A stretch of 24,463 bases of DNA. It comes from an uncultured Asticcacaulis sp. Its GTDB lineage: Bacteria; Pseudomonadota; Alphaproteobacteria; Caulobacterales; Caulobacteraceae. Made by a program: the position numbers and the translations under genes. The DNA is taken from assembly GCA_946482045.1 (NCBI GenBank), contig CAMLPZ010000025.1, positions 1 through 24,463 of the forward strand, in the 5' to 3' direction. The notes below the pieces were generated by a model. The model ran no database searches. It was not told where the DNA came from and saw only the letters and a list, made by a program, of their open reading frames with translations. Positions 17,561-24,463 of the stretch are shown in pieces; within the stretch, counting starts at the first letter, position 1; each line of letters opens with the position of its first letter.

Positions 17561-17633
17561 TCATCCGGTTACGAGTCATCAGGTCTAACAGACCGGATGC
17601 GCCTAGTATGTGGTGAACCTAACAGACGGATGC
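17561..17633. repeat. Direct repeats and competing hairpins upstream of the NlpC/P60 gene
   Basis: CTAACAGACCGGATGC (17585-17600) recurs as CTAACAGACGGATGC (17619-17633), 34 bp apart. The first copy can also pair two ways: AGACC with GGTCT at 17582-17586, or ACCGGATG with CATCCGGT at 17562-17569. It may be an operator or a leader switch; no regulator is assigned. Confidence 0.5.
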
Positions 17634-17743
17634 AAAGGTGACGTTAACAGCGAGGCTGAACGGAAGGTTTTATCGTCGCAAACCCTTTAATTCATTAGTA
17701 ATGGACCTTACCGAAGCGTGACTGGTCGGCTTTGCGGACGAGT

Positions 17744-17778
17744 CAAAAAAAGCCCCGGAATCCGAAGATACCGGGGCT
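17744..17778 (-). terminator. Intrinsic terminator (minus strand)
   Basis: AGCCCCGG and CCGGGGCT pair with an inner ATC/GAT step around a TTCG loop, followed on the minus strand by TTTTTTT. It ends transcripts coming from the aminopeptidase side. Confidence 0.85.
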
Positions 17779-17930
17779 GAACCCTGCCTGTTTTGGTGAG
17801 GAGTTACAGGCAACGGCGCCAGCCAGGAAACGACAACGGCGGCGTCAAGTTGATTTGGGAGACATCACGGTTGGCCAGATCCAACAGCCTCGCGAAAATG
17901 TCGATATTGTCGTACAATAAAAACGCTCTC
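17744..17930 (-). ncRNA. Candidate small RNA or structured 3' UTR between the aminopeptidase and NlpC/P60 genes
   Basis: Read on the minus strand, the 200 bp after the aminopeptidase stop contains an A/T-rich stretch with TTGAGA and, 17 bases later, CAATAT (a weak promoter candidate). A 7-bp hairpin TGCCTGT/ACAGGCA (17785-17812) follows, with a loop exposing CTCCTCACC, and then a UUCG-type terminator at 17744-17778. An exposed CUCCUC loop followed by a terminator is a common plan for alphaproteobacterial sRNAs. It could equally be a 3' UTR of the aminopeptidase message. The 5' end is uncertain. No ORF of note lies here; this also describes the 17546-17977 gap. Confidence 0.4.
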
Positions 17931-17977
17931 AATGCAATTAAATAAATTGTTTTTGTTTAATCGTGCAAACCTTACCG

Positions 17978-19378
17978 TTACAGCCCGGCAATCAGGTGAT
18001 AGGCAGCGCGCAGTGCTTGCACTTCGGCGCCTACCGGCCATCCGGCCCGACCGCGCGGATTCCAGGCGTAGATATCGAAATGCACCCAAGCACCGGACTT
18101 CGGTGCAAAACGCTGCAGGAACATGGCCGCGGTCACCGATCCCGCCTGCGCCCACGCAGCGGGATCGTTACGGATATCGGCGACGTCGCTCTCAAGTGCG
18201 TCCTTGTAGCCCGGCCACAATGGCATGCGCCAGATCGGATCGTTATGCGCGAGGGCGCAGACCTCCAGCCGACGGACGATATCTTCGTCATCGCAATAGA
18301 AGGGAATGACCTCAGGCCCCAGTGCGACGCGCGCTGCGCCGGTCAGGGTGGCGAAGTCAATCGTCAGATTGGGCTCCAGTTCGCCGGCGCGCGTCAGGGC
18401 ATCAGCCAGGATCAGCCGGCCTTCGGCATCGCTATTGCCCATTTCGATGCTGAGACCCGCGCGTGATGACAGGACGTCGCCCGGACGCATGGCCGAGCCC
18501 GAGATGGAATTTTCGACGGCCGCGATCAGGATATGCAGGCGCACCGGCAGGCGGCAGCTCATGATCCAGTCGCCCAAAGCCAGGGCGTGAGCCGCCCCGC
18601 CCATGTCCTTCTTCATTAGCCCCATGCCGGTTGTCTTGATGTTGAGGCCGCCTGTGTCGAAGGCCACGCCCTTGCCGACCAGAACGATGGTCGGCGTCGC
18701 CGGTCCCGGCCCCTGCCAGCTCAGTTCGATGAAACGCGGCGCGCGGTCTTCGGCGGCGGCACGGCCGACGGCATGGATAGCCGGATAGTTTTCCGCCAGC
18801 AGCTCTTCGCCCAATGTGACGTGAAACTCGGCGCCATGCCTCAGCGACAGCGCAAAGGCCGCATCGGCGATGTCAGCCGGTCCCATGTCGTTGGCCGGCG
18901 TGTTGACCAGATCACGAACGAAATTATGGGCACGCACCTCGGCCTCCAGCGCACCGGGATCGGCGACGTCGCTGTCGTCGAGCGTCGGCACCTCTTTCGG
19001 ATCGCCGGACTTGTAGCGATCAAAACGGTAGGCGCCCTGATGCCAGGCGGCGTGAATGGCGTGGCGATCGAGGCCATCATCGGCCCGGAGCGTCCAGCGT
19101 GTGGCCGGTAATTGCGAGGCCAGGGCTCGGAAGGTCAAAGGCGTATAGTCGCCGCGGGCCCCCAGGCCGAAGAAGGCCTGCATCACGCTGCCCTCCCCCT
19201 TGCCGCCATCGCCCGGCAGCACCACCAGGCTGGCGGCCTTGCCGGTGAACTTGCGCGCCGCGAGAAAGGCCGACTGGGCCGGCTTCAGCGCCGCCAATAC
19301 GCCTTCGACCTCGTCCTCGAACAGGGCATGGATGGTCGGCTCTACCTTGACGGCCTTACCGGGCAGGGGTTTGGGCAT
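17978..19378 (-). CDS. Leucyl aminopeptidase family protein (peptidase M17)
   Basis: Cytosolic two-metal aminopeptidase that removes N-terminal residues. 466 aa. All M17 catalytic and metal residues are visible: Lys236 and Asp241 in VGKGVAFDTGG, Lys248 in LNIKTTG, Asp258 in MKKDMGGAAHA, and Asp317, Glu319, Arg321 in GNSDAEGRLILADAL (more commonly NTDAEGRL). The ATG at 19378 has GGAG six bases upstream, which decides against the longer open frame. This is the shorter M17 subgroup found widely in Alphaproteobacteria, not necessarily equivalent to E. coli PepA, so I leave the symbol empty. The NlpC/P60 gene downstream suggests a link to peptide or cell-wall turnover. Confidence 0.92.
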   Translation of the reverse strand: MPKPLPGKAVKVEPTIHALFEDEVEGVLAALKPAQSAFLAARKFTGKAASLVVLPGDGGKGEGSVMQAFFGLGARGDYTPLTFRALASQLPATRWTLRADDGLDRHAIHAAWHQGAYRFDRYKSGDPKEVPTLDDSDVADPGALEAEVRAHNFVRDLVNTPANDMGPADIADAAFALSLRHGAEFHVTLGEELLAENYPAIHAVGRAAAEDRAPRFIELSWQGPGPATPTIVLVGKGVAFDTGGLNIKTTGMGLMKKDMGGAAHALALGDWIMSCRLPVRLHILIAAVENSISGSAMRPGDVLSSRAGLSIEMGNSDAEGRLILADALTRAGELEPNLTIDFATLTGAARVALGPEVIPFYCDDEDIVRRLEVCALAHNDPIWRMPLWPGYKDALESDVADIRNDPAAWAQAGSVTAAMFLQRFAPKSGAWVHFDIYAWNPRGRAGWPVGAEVQALRAAYHLIAGL

Positions 19379-19560
19379 ATGGATCTCCGCAACAGCGATA
19401 TTTCGAAAAGTGTGAAGCGGTTTTCGGCCAAATATCGCGTCAAACAAACACTAGAATACGCAACTGTGGCATGGCCTGCGTTAACAATTGATTGGGGCCT
19501 TAACCTTAAATTCACGCCTGTCTCTGAATCCTTAACGCAGCTTTACTCGAAGAGGCATCC

Positions 19561-20403
19561 ATGCGTAACCGCCTTTCCTTCTGCCTGATTGCCGTTGCGC
19601 TTGCCGCCGCCTCGCCAGCTTCGGCAGGCCTGTTCGGCAAGAAGGACAAGCCGGGCGGCCCGGCAAACAACTTAACGCCGACCGTCGAACCCGACACCTT
19701 CCGCAAGGCGACCAAGGCCGATATCGAAAAAGCGCTGCGCGCCGATCCGCTGGCCCAGGCGGCCTTTTTCGCAGCCCAGTTCAGCCGCGACCCGACCAAT
19801 GCCGAGATCGGCCTGCATCTGTCCAATGCTCAGCGCGCCATCGGTCACAATGCCGAAGCCGCCGATACGGCGCAGAAGGTCCTGCTGTTCGCGCCCGACA
19901 ACATCCAGGTCCTGATGGCCGCCGGCAAGTCGCATATCGCCGCCGGCAATGCCTTCTACGCCATAGAGCCGCTCAAGCACGTCATCGAGCTGAAGCCCAA
20001 TACCTGGCAGGCCTACTCGCTGCTGGGCGTCGCCTATGACCAGACACGGCGCCCGGAAGATGCGCAAGGCGCGTGGGCCATGGCGCTCAAGCTGTCGCCC
20101 GACAACCCGTCGGTCCTGACCAATATCGCCATGTCCAAGGCCGAGGCCGGCGACCTGGCGGGCGCCGAAACCCTGCTGCGCACCGCAGTGGCGCAACGCG
20201 ACGCGACCATGCAGGTCCGCCAGAACCTGGCCCTGGTGCTGGGCCTGTCCGGCAATCTGGCCGAGGCAGAAAAGCTGCTGCGCCAGGACCTGCCGCCCGC
20301 CCAGGCCGAAGCCAACCTCGCCTGGCTGCAAAGCCAGCAAGCCAAGCCGGGCGCGGCGCCTTTAACCCGGTCGTGGGATTCGCTGAAGGCGACAGGATCT
20401 TAG
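19561..20403 (+). CDS. Exported TPR-repeat protein (TadD-like)
   Basis: 280 aa with an N-terminal signal peptide (about 1-22, cleavage after PASA), followed by a Gly/Lys/Pro linker and tandem tetratricopeptide repeats from about residue 75 to 260. Typical TPR positions are AEAADTAQKVLLFAPDN, FYAIEPLKHVIELKPN, EDAQGAWAMALKLSPDN, AGAETLLRTAVAQ and AEAEKLLRQDL. The layout resembles the TadD/pilus-assembly TPR proteins of Caulobacterales, but no other tad genes are near, so the role is not assigned. GAGG five bases before the ATG supports the start. Expected in the periplasm. Confidence 0.82.
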   Translation: MRNRLSFCLIAVALAAASPASAGLFGKKDKPGGPANNLTPTVEPDTFRKATKADIEKALRADPLAQAAFFAAQFSRDPTNAEIGLHLSNAQRAIGHNAEAADTAQKVLLFAPDNIQVLMAAGKSHIAAGNAFYAIEPLKHVIELKPNTWQAYSLLGVAYDQTRRPEDAQGAWAMALKLSPDNPSVLTNIAMSKAEAGDLAGAETLLRTAVAQRDATMQVRQNLALVLGLSGNLAEAEKLLRQDLPPAQAEANLAWLQSQQAKPGAAPLTRSWDSLKATGS

Positions 20404-20422
20404 GTCCCCTTTCTCTGTTTAC

Positions 20423-20467
20423 GGGGTATAGCGCAGCGAAAGTACAGCTTTCGCTGCGCTATACCCC
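20423..20467. repeat. 20-bp perfect hairpin without T-run
   Basis: GGGGTATAGCGCAGCGAAAG (20423-20442) pairs perfectly with its mirror at 20448-20467 around TACAG. A further imperfect pairing of TCCCctTTCTC (about 20405) with GAGAAGGGA (about 20477-20485) extends it. It lies just past the TPR gene stop. No T-tract follows, so it is not a standard intrinsic terminator; it may instead stabilise an mRNA 3' end or be a repeat element. Confidence 0.7.
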
Positions 20468-20585
20468 CAAGCAGGGAGAAGGGATTTACCCTCGACTCTC
20501 CCTTGCGATCCCGTTAACCTTTTGTTTCGTCACGCCCTGATTCCCACGCGGAAAAGGCCGGTGAAAAATATCCCCAAAAACGACA

Positions 20586-20630
20586 CACTAGATTTAGATG
20601 TTTACTGGTCATTAACCACTAGCTGTGGTG
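20586..20630 (+). promoter_or_regulatory. Two candidate NrdR boxes upstream of nrdB
   Basis: CACTAGATTTAGAT (20586-20599) and CACTAGCTGTGGTG (20617-20630) each match the remembered NrdR box core CACTATATATAGTG at 10 of 14 positions. They start exactly 31 bp apart, about three helical turns, which is the usual NrdR spacing. NrdR represses ribonucleotide reductase genes when (d)ATP is abundant. Confidence 0.5.
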
Positions 20631-20678
20631 AATATGCTCCGGCCAAGTGGCGCGTAACCTCGATTCGGGAATGGTAAA

Positions 20679-21734
20679 ATGAGCTCACTGATTTTGTCGC
20701 AGTCCAAGGCCGGTCTCCTGACCCCCAGCCATTCCTACAAGCCCTTCCGTTACCCGTGGGCCTTCGAATACTGGCGCAAGCAGCAGCAGGTCCACTGGAT
20801 CCCGGAAGAGGTGCCGCTGGGTGAGGACTGCAAGGACTGGGCGACCAAGCTCAACGACAACGAGCGCAACCTGCTGACACAGATCTTCCGCTTTTTCACG
20901 CAGTCGGACATCGAGGTTCAGGACAACTACCTGGAACGCTATTCGCGCGTCTTCAAGCCGACCGAAATCAAGATGATGATGTCGGCCTTCGCGAACATGG
21001 AAACCGTCCATATCGCCGCCTACGCCCTGCTGCTGGAAACGATCGGCATGCCAGAGTCGGAATTCGGCGCGTTCATGGACTATCAGGCCATGCGCGACAA
21101 GCACGACTATATGGGCACGTTCGGCGTCGACACCGAAGCCGATGTGTGCCGCACGCTCGCCATGTTCGGCGGCTTCACCGAAGGCCTGCAACTGTTCGCC
21201 TCGTTCGCCATGCTGATGAACTTCCCGCGCTTCAACAAGATGAAGGGCATGGGCCAGATCGTGTCGTGGTCGGTGCGCGACGAAAGCCTGCACTGCGAAG
21301 GCATTATCAAGCTCTATCACGCCTTCAACAAGGAAACGAAAGCCGTCACCAAGTCGGTGGCCGACGACATCGTCGACTGCTGCAAAACGGTCGTATCGAT
21401 GGAAGACAAGTTCATCGACCTGGCGTTTGAAATGGGTCCGGTCCAGGGCATGACGCCCGAGGACATCAAGGCCTATATCCGCTACATCGCCGACTGGCGC
21501 CTGCGCCAGCTCGACCTGCCGGAAGTCTATGGCGGCGTGAAGGAAAACCCGCTGCCGTGGCTGCAGGTCCTGCTGTCGGGCGTCGAGCACGCCAACTTCT
21601 TCGAAGCCCGCGCCACGGAATATTCCAAGGCCGCCACCAAGGGCCAGTGGACCGGCGACCAGGGCGTCTGGGGGGCGTTTGACGAACTGCTCAAGAAGCG
21701 CGCCGAAGCGACCAAGCAGGGCATGGGCGTCTAG
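20679..21734 (+). CDS. nrdB: Class Ia ribonucleotide reductase, beta subunit
   Basis: Small subunit carrying the diiron-tyrosyl radical for deoxyribonucleotide synthesis. 351 aa. Ligand motifs: the first carboxylate in TQSDIEVQDNY (residues 74-84), Glu108 and His111 in METVHIAAY, Glu168 in FTEGLQLF, and Glu202 and His205 in RDESLHCEG. The radical tyrosine is present as Tyr115, four residues after His111, as in E. coli (His118/Tyr122), so this is not the class Ic (Phe) type. nrdA is not adjacent, so the large subunit must be encoded elsewhere. Candidate NrdR boxes lie about 50-90 bp upstream, and a strong terminator follows. Confidence 0.95.
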   Translation: MSSLILSQSKAGLLTPSHSYKPFRYPWAFEYWRKQQQVHWIPEEVPLGEDCKDWATKLNDNERNLLTQIFRFFTQSDIEVQDNYLERYSRVFKPTEIKMMMSAFANMETVHIAAYALLLETIGMPESEFGAFMDYQAMRDKHDYMGTFGVDTEADVCRTLAMFGGFTEGLQLFASFAMLMNFPRFNKMKGMGQIVSWSVRDESLHCEGIIKLYHAFNKETKAVTKSVADDIVDCCKTVVSMEDKFIDLAFEMGPVQGMTPEDIKAYIRYIADWRLRQLDLPEVYGGVKENPLPWLQVLLSGVEHANFFEARATEYSKAATKGQWTGDQGVWGAFDELLKKRAEATKQGMGV

Positions 21735-21757
21735 GTTTGTCAGCAAACAACGTACAA

Positions 21758-21793
21758 CAAGAAACCCCGGAAGTCGCCTTCCGGGGTTTCTTG
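21758..21793. terminator. Bidirectional terminator between nrdB and the BI-1 gene
   Basis: A perfect 16-bp stem, CAAGAAACCCCGGAAG with its mirror, around the loop TCGC. Both exits are T-rich (GGGGTTTCTTG). It serves two convergent genes. Confidence 0.88.
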
Positions 21794-21814
21794 CATTCAG
21801 ACAGTGCTGGCCGC

Positions 21815-22570
21815 TTAGTCGCGGCGGATGCCGATAAAGGCCAGCAGGAACTGGAACAGGTTGATGAAGCTGATGTAGAGGCTCAGCGCGCCGAAGTTGG
21901 TCGCCATGGCCATGCCGGCTTCGCTGCCGCCCAGCTGATAGTAGGTGCTCTTCAGGTTCTGGGTTTCGAAGGCGATGAGCGCCGAGAAGATCAGCACGCC
22001 GGCCGCCGAAATGATCAGGTAGAAGATGCCGCTCTGCATGAACATGTTCACCACCGAGGCGATGATCAGGCCGATGACGGCCATGAACAGGAACTTGCCC
22101 CACGCCGACAGGTCCTTCTTGGTCGTATACCCATAGAGGCTGAGGCCACCGAAGGCCGCCGCCGTCACGAAGAAGGTCGTGGCCAGGCTACCGCCCGTGT
22201 AGAGCAGGAAGTTGGCGCCCGTCGACAGGCCGATCAGGGCGACCACTGCCCAATAGAGCAGCGAGGTTGTCGCTACGCTGGGGTTACGCAGGAAGAAGCT
22301 GGAGCCCAGCAGCAGGACGACCGGGGCAAAGCTGATGACATAGCCAAGGATGGTGTAGCCGGCAAAATTACCCGCCGCATTGGTGCGGAACATCAGGGCA
22401 GAAATGGCAGGCACGGTGGCCGCGGCATAGGCCAGGGCACCGGTCAGCAACAGACCCAGCGCCATCTTGTTATAGACGCCAAGCATGAATTTGCGCAGGC
22501 CCGCGTCGATTTCGACGTCCTGCGCGGAGGCCTTGCGGCCTTGAATTGAGCGACTGTCATAGTCGGCCAT
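21815..22570 (-). CDS. Bax inhibitor-1/YccA family membrane protein
   Basis: 251 aa inner-membrane protein with seven hydrophobic helices, of the BI-1 (TMBIM) family; bacterial members include a Ca2+-leak channel (BsYetJ) and the FtsH-interacting YccA. Family features are the N-terminal RKFMLGVYNKMALGLLLTGALAY, the central SLYGYTTKKDLSAWGKFLFMAVIGL and the C-terminal IAFETQNLKSTY followed by the last two helices. GGGAG lies nine bases before the ATG. The physiological role here is unknown. It is convergent with nrdB and divergent from the CitE-like gene. Confidence 0.9.
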   Translation of the reverse strand: MADYDSRSIQGRKASAQDVEIDAGLRKFMLGVYNKMALGLLLTGALAYAAATVPAISALMFRTNAAGNFAGYTILGYVISFAPVVLLLGSSFFLRNPSVATTSLLYWAVVALIGLSTGANFLLYTGGSLATTFFVTAAAFGGLSLYGYTTKKDLSAWGKFLFMAVIGLIIASVVNMFMQSGIFYLIISAAGVLIFSALIAFETQNLKSTYYQLGGSEAGMAMATNFGALSLYISFINLFQFLLAFIGIRRD

Positions 22571-22725
22571 AGGGTTTAGCTCCCATTAAAATCTTGTCCG
22601 GACAGGTCGCAGGCGATAAAGCCTGACGGTCCGACTGAGATCAATATGAGGTCGGCTGGCTGTCCTTACAAGAGGTTTCCCTGAGGCGGCACTACTTAGT
22701 TTCAATAAGGCCAAGGGGTTAGCTC

Positions 22726-23556
22726 ATGACGACCGCCCGATATCGGTCCACCCTGTTCGTACCCTGCGGCAATGCGAAGGCGTTGAACAAGGCGGCGGGA
22801 CTGAATTGCGACGCGCTGATCTTCGATCTCGAAGACGCCGTGGGACCCCAGGGATGGGCAGGCGCCCTGGCCGGACTGGTCGTCACGCTGGAAGCCGGCG
22901 GGTTTCAAGCCCGGCATATTCTGGTGCGGATCGATCCCCGCCATACGGCTGCGACCGTCGATGCGCTGGGCCATTTGCTGCGCAACCACGCCATCGAGGC
23001 CATTGTTGTCCCCAAGGTGGAAACAGCCAAAGCGCTTCATGCGGTGCGCGCTTCATTACCTAACGGGGCGGGCGTATGGGCGATGATCGAAACGCCGCGC
23101 GGCGTTGTCAATCTGGCGGAGATCGCTGCCGTTGTCGGGCTGAAAGGCCTGATTGCCGGGCCGAATGACCTGCGCAAGGGCCTGCGCACCCGGCCGATGG
23201 ATGGCCGCCAGGATATCGCCACGGCGCTTTCACAGATCGTGCTGCATGCCCGCACCCACGACCTGATCGTGCTCGACGGTGTCTATAATCAGCACGCGGA
23301 TGAAGCCGGTTTTGCGGCGGAATGCGAACAGGGGCGCAGTCTGGGCTTTGACGGCAAGACGCTGATACATCCCAACCAGATCGAAGGCGCCAACCGGGCG
23401 TTTTCGCCTTCGGAGGCTGAGATTACCTGGGCCAAGGCTGTGGTCGCGGCATTTAAGGGCTCAGATGACGGCGTGATCTCGGTCAATGGCGAGATGGTCG
23501 AGCGCCTGCATCTGGAACAGGCACAGGCGATTCTGTTCATTGCGGAACTAAAGTAA
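22726..23556 (+). CDS. HpcH/HpaI aldolase / citrate lyase beta-like protein
   Basis: TIM-barrel CoA-ester lyase of the CitE-like family (citryl-, malyl- or methylmalyl-CoA lyases and thioesterases). 276 aa. Conserved points are RSTLFVP at the N terminus, DALIFDLEDAV (30-39), Arg68 in ILVRID, VPKVET, the Mg2+ ligand Glu122 in MIETPRGV, and Asp148 in GPNDLRKG; GFDGKTLIHPNQI closes the barrel. The usual VPGSN is VPCGN. No citrate lyase alpha or gamma genes are nearby, so a stand-alone CoA lyase or thioesterase is more likely than citrate lyase. AAGGGG seven bases before the ATG supports the start. Its final codons and TAA appear to lie within the flanking repeat. Confidence 0.88.
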   Translation: MTTARYRSTLFVPCGNAKALNKAAGLNCDALIFDLEDAVGPQGWAGALAGLVVTLEAGGFQARHILVRIDPRHTAATVDALGHLLRNHAIEAIVVPKVETAKALHAVRASLPNGAGVWAMIETPRGVVNLAEIAAVVGLKGLIAGPNDLRKGLRTRPMDGRQDIATALSQIVLHARTHDLIVLDGVYNQHADEAGFAAECEQGRSLGFDGKTLIHPNQIEGANRAFSPSEAEITWAKAVVAAFKGSDDGVISVNGEMVERLHLEQAQAILFIAELK

Positions 23557-23717
23557 GAAACCCCACCACCCCCGCGATAAATCGCGGCGGTCCCCCTCCC
23601 CGGCGAAGCCAGGGAGGTATAGAAAATTTCAGCGCTCGCAATAACCTATACCTCCCCAGCTTGCTGGGGAGGGGGACCGCGACCGTTTACGGTCGTGGTG
23701 GTGGGGTATCTTGCTTA
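23548..23717. repeat. Full CCCCACCACC palindromic element between the CitE-like gene and zapE
   Basis: Nested constant arms: CCCCACCACC 23561-23570 with GGTGGTGGGG 23697-23706; CGGTCCCCCTCCCC 23588-23601 with its exact mirror 23666-23679; GGGAGGTATAG 23612-23622 with CTATACCTCCC 23646-23656. Side hairpins with copy-specific sequence are CCGCGAT/ATCGCGG, GGC/GCC, CAGC/GCTG and CGACC/GGTCG. The outer flanks TAAAGTAAGAAA (left) and TATCTTGCTTAA (right) are themselves imperfect mirrors, so the terminal repeats reach about 20 bp. Confidence 0.88.
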
Positions 23718-23720
23718 ATA

Positions 23721-24463
23721 TCAGCGCCGGTTGAGGTAGTCCTCGGAGCGCATTTCTTCCAGGCGCGACACCGTGCGTTCGAATTCAAACGCGCCATCTC
23801 CGGCCGGATAAAGCTTCGCCGGCTCTGCCTCGGCCAGGATGACCGTCTTGGCCGAAGCCTCGTACAGCGCATCGATCAGGGTCACAAAGCGGCGGGCTTC
23901 GTTGCGGTTATGCGGTCCCAGTACCGGCACATTCTCGATAAATACCGTCGTAAAGCGCTCGGCGATTTCGAGATAGTCGGCCGGTCCGTTATAGACGCCG
24001 CACAGCTCCGAGAAGGTGGCGCGCAACAAGGGGCCGGCGGCGCGCTTGAAGGTCAACTTGCGCTCATTGACCGTCAAGACCGCTTCCATTTCGGTATTAA
24101 GCCGGGTCATGTCGGTCCACAGGCCGTTGAAGGCAGCGACCTGTTCCGGTGCGGTAGACGGGAAGAAGTAGGTCTGATGGCCGCGAAGGCGATCCATGCG
24201 GAAATCGCGCGGGCCTGCGACCTCGACCAGGGTGCAACGCGCCTTGATCATGTCGATGAACGGCACGAACAGGTCGCGGTTCAGACCGTTCTTATAGAGA
24301 TCGTCCGGCGCGCGGTTCGATGTCGCGACCAGCACGACGCGGCGTTCGAACAGGGCCTGGAACAGCCGGCCAATGATCATGGCATCGGCGATGTCGGTGA
24401 CCTGCAACTCATCGAAGCACAGCAGACGCGAGCGTTCGGCGATGACCTTGGCGACGGGTGCGA
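23721..24463 (-). CDS. zapE: AFG1-like ATPase ZapE (5' partial)
   Basis: AAA-type P-loop ATPase of the AFG1/ZapE family, linked in E. coli to Z-ring dynamics under stress and in mitochondria to turnover of respiratory proteins. Visible here are the Walker B region LLCFDELQVTDIADAM, the sensor-like VLVATSNRAPDDLYKNGLNRD, RFVTLIDALYE, and the C-terminal EFERTVSRLEEMRSEDYL. The frame runs off the right edge; the start and Walker A lie outside the window, so roughly 120 N-terminal residues are missing. A TTG at 24407 is internal to the Walker B region and is not the start. Its stop lies three bases from a palindromic repeat. Confidence 0.92.
   Translation of the reverse strand, partial: APVAKVIAERSRLLCFDELQVTDIADAMIIGRLFQALFERRVVLVATSNRAPDDLYKNGLNRDLFVPFIDMIKARCTLVEVAGPRDFRMDRLRGHQTYFFPSTAPEQVAAFNGLWTDMTRLNTEMEAVLTVNERKLTFKRAAGPLLRATFSELCGVYNGPADYLEIAERFTTVFIENVPVLGPHNRNEARRFVTLIDALYEASAKTVILAEAEPAKLYPAGDGAFEFERTVSRLEEMRSEDYLNRR

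Noticed and set aside
20685..22103. 472-aa minus-strand ORF opposite nrdB
   Set aside because: It is a mirror of the nrdB reading frame, crosses a terminator and enters the BI-1 gene; its composition is not protein-like.

Overview
The window looks like a chromosomal segment of an alphaproteobacterium, most likely in the Caulobacterales (Caulobacter/Asticcacaulis-like). The DNA is G+C-rich and carries a DUF2794 gene, an M17 aminopeptidase beside an NlpC/P60 hydrolase, and acnA divergent from a ccm heme-export cluster. It also encodes a membrane-anchored CycM-type cytochrome c and a ZapE-type ATPase. The genus is inferred from remembered family resemblance, not from a search. No rRNA, tRNA, CRISPR array, prophage or transposase gene was seen.

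Layout. 1-2643: the 3' part of a KgtP-like MFS permease, a small unknown protein, then on the minus strand a brnT-brnA toxin-antitoxin pair with a VOC-family gene coupled behind it. 2675-7534 (minus strand): polA, a DUF2794 gene, a glutathione S-transferase and a small membrane protein; a plus-strand structured RNA candidate with its own terminator lies between DUF2794 and the GST gene. 7654-10359: acnA. 10553-13701: ccmA, ccmB, ccmC, ccmD and ccmG/dsbE, with two different long palindromic repeat elements inserted on either side of ccmB. 13702-15624 (minus): pheA-slyX (overlapping) and exoD. 15908-16591: CycM-like cytochrome c. 16661-19378 (minus): NlpC/P60 hydrolase and M17 aminopeptidase, with a second sRNA candidate between them. 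19561-21734: a secreted TPR protein and nrdB, the latter behind two candidate NrdR boxes. 21815-22570 (minus): a BI-1 family membrane protein. 22726-23556: a CitE-like lyase. 23721 to the right edge (minus): zapE, partial.

The functional core is housekeeping: TCA cycle (acnA), heme delivery and cytochrome c maturation (ccm) with a cytochrome c substrate nearby, DNA replication, repair and precursor supply (polA, nrdB), phenylalanine synthesis (pheA) and envelope turnover (NlpC/P60). The accessory content is the BrnTA module and a set of intergenic palindromic repeats. Three copies share a CCCCACCACC terminus and a CGGTCCCCCTCCCC inner arm. A fourth element has the same architecture but different sequence. 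In each, constant paired arms are interrupted by hairpins whose sequence differs between copies but whose pairing is kept. These elements touch coding function directly: one carries the ribosome binding site of ccmB, and others appear to supply stop codons.

All calls come from reading the sequence and remembered family motifs; no database search was run.
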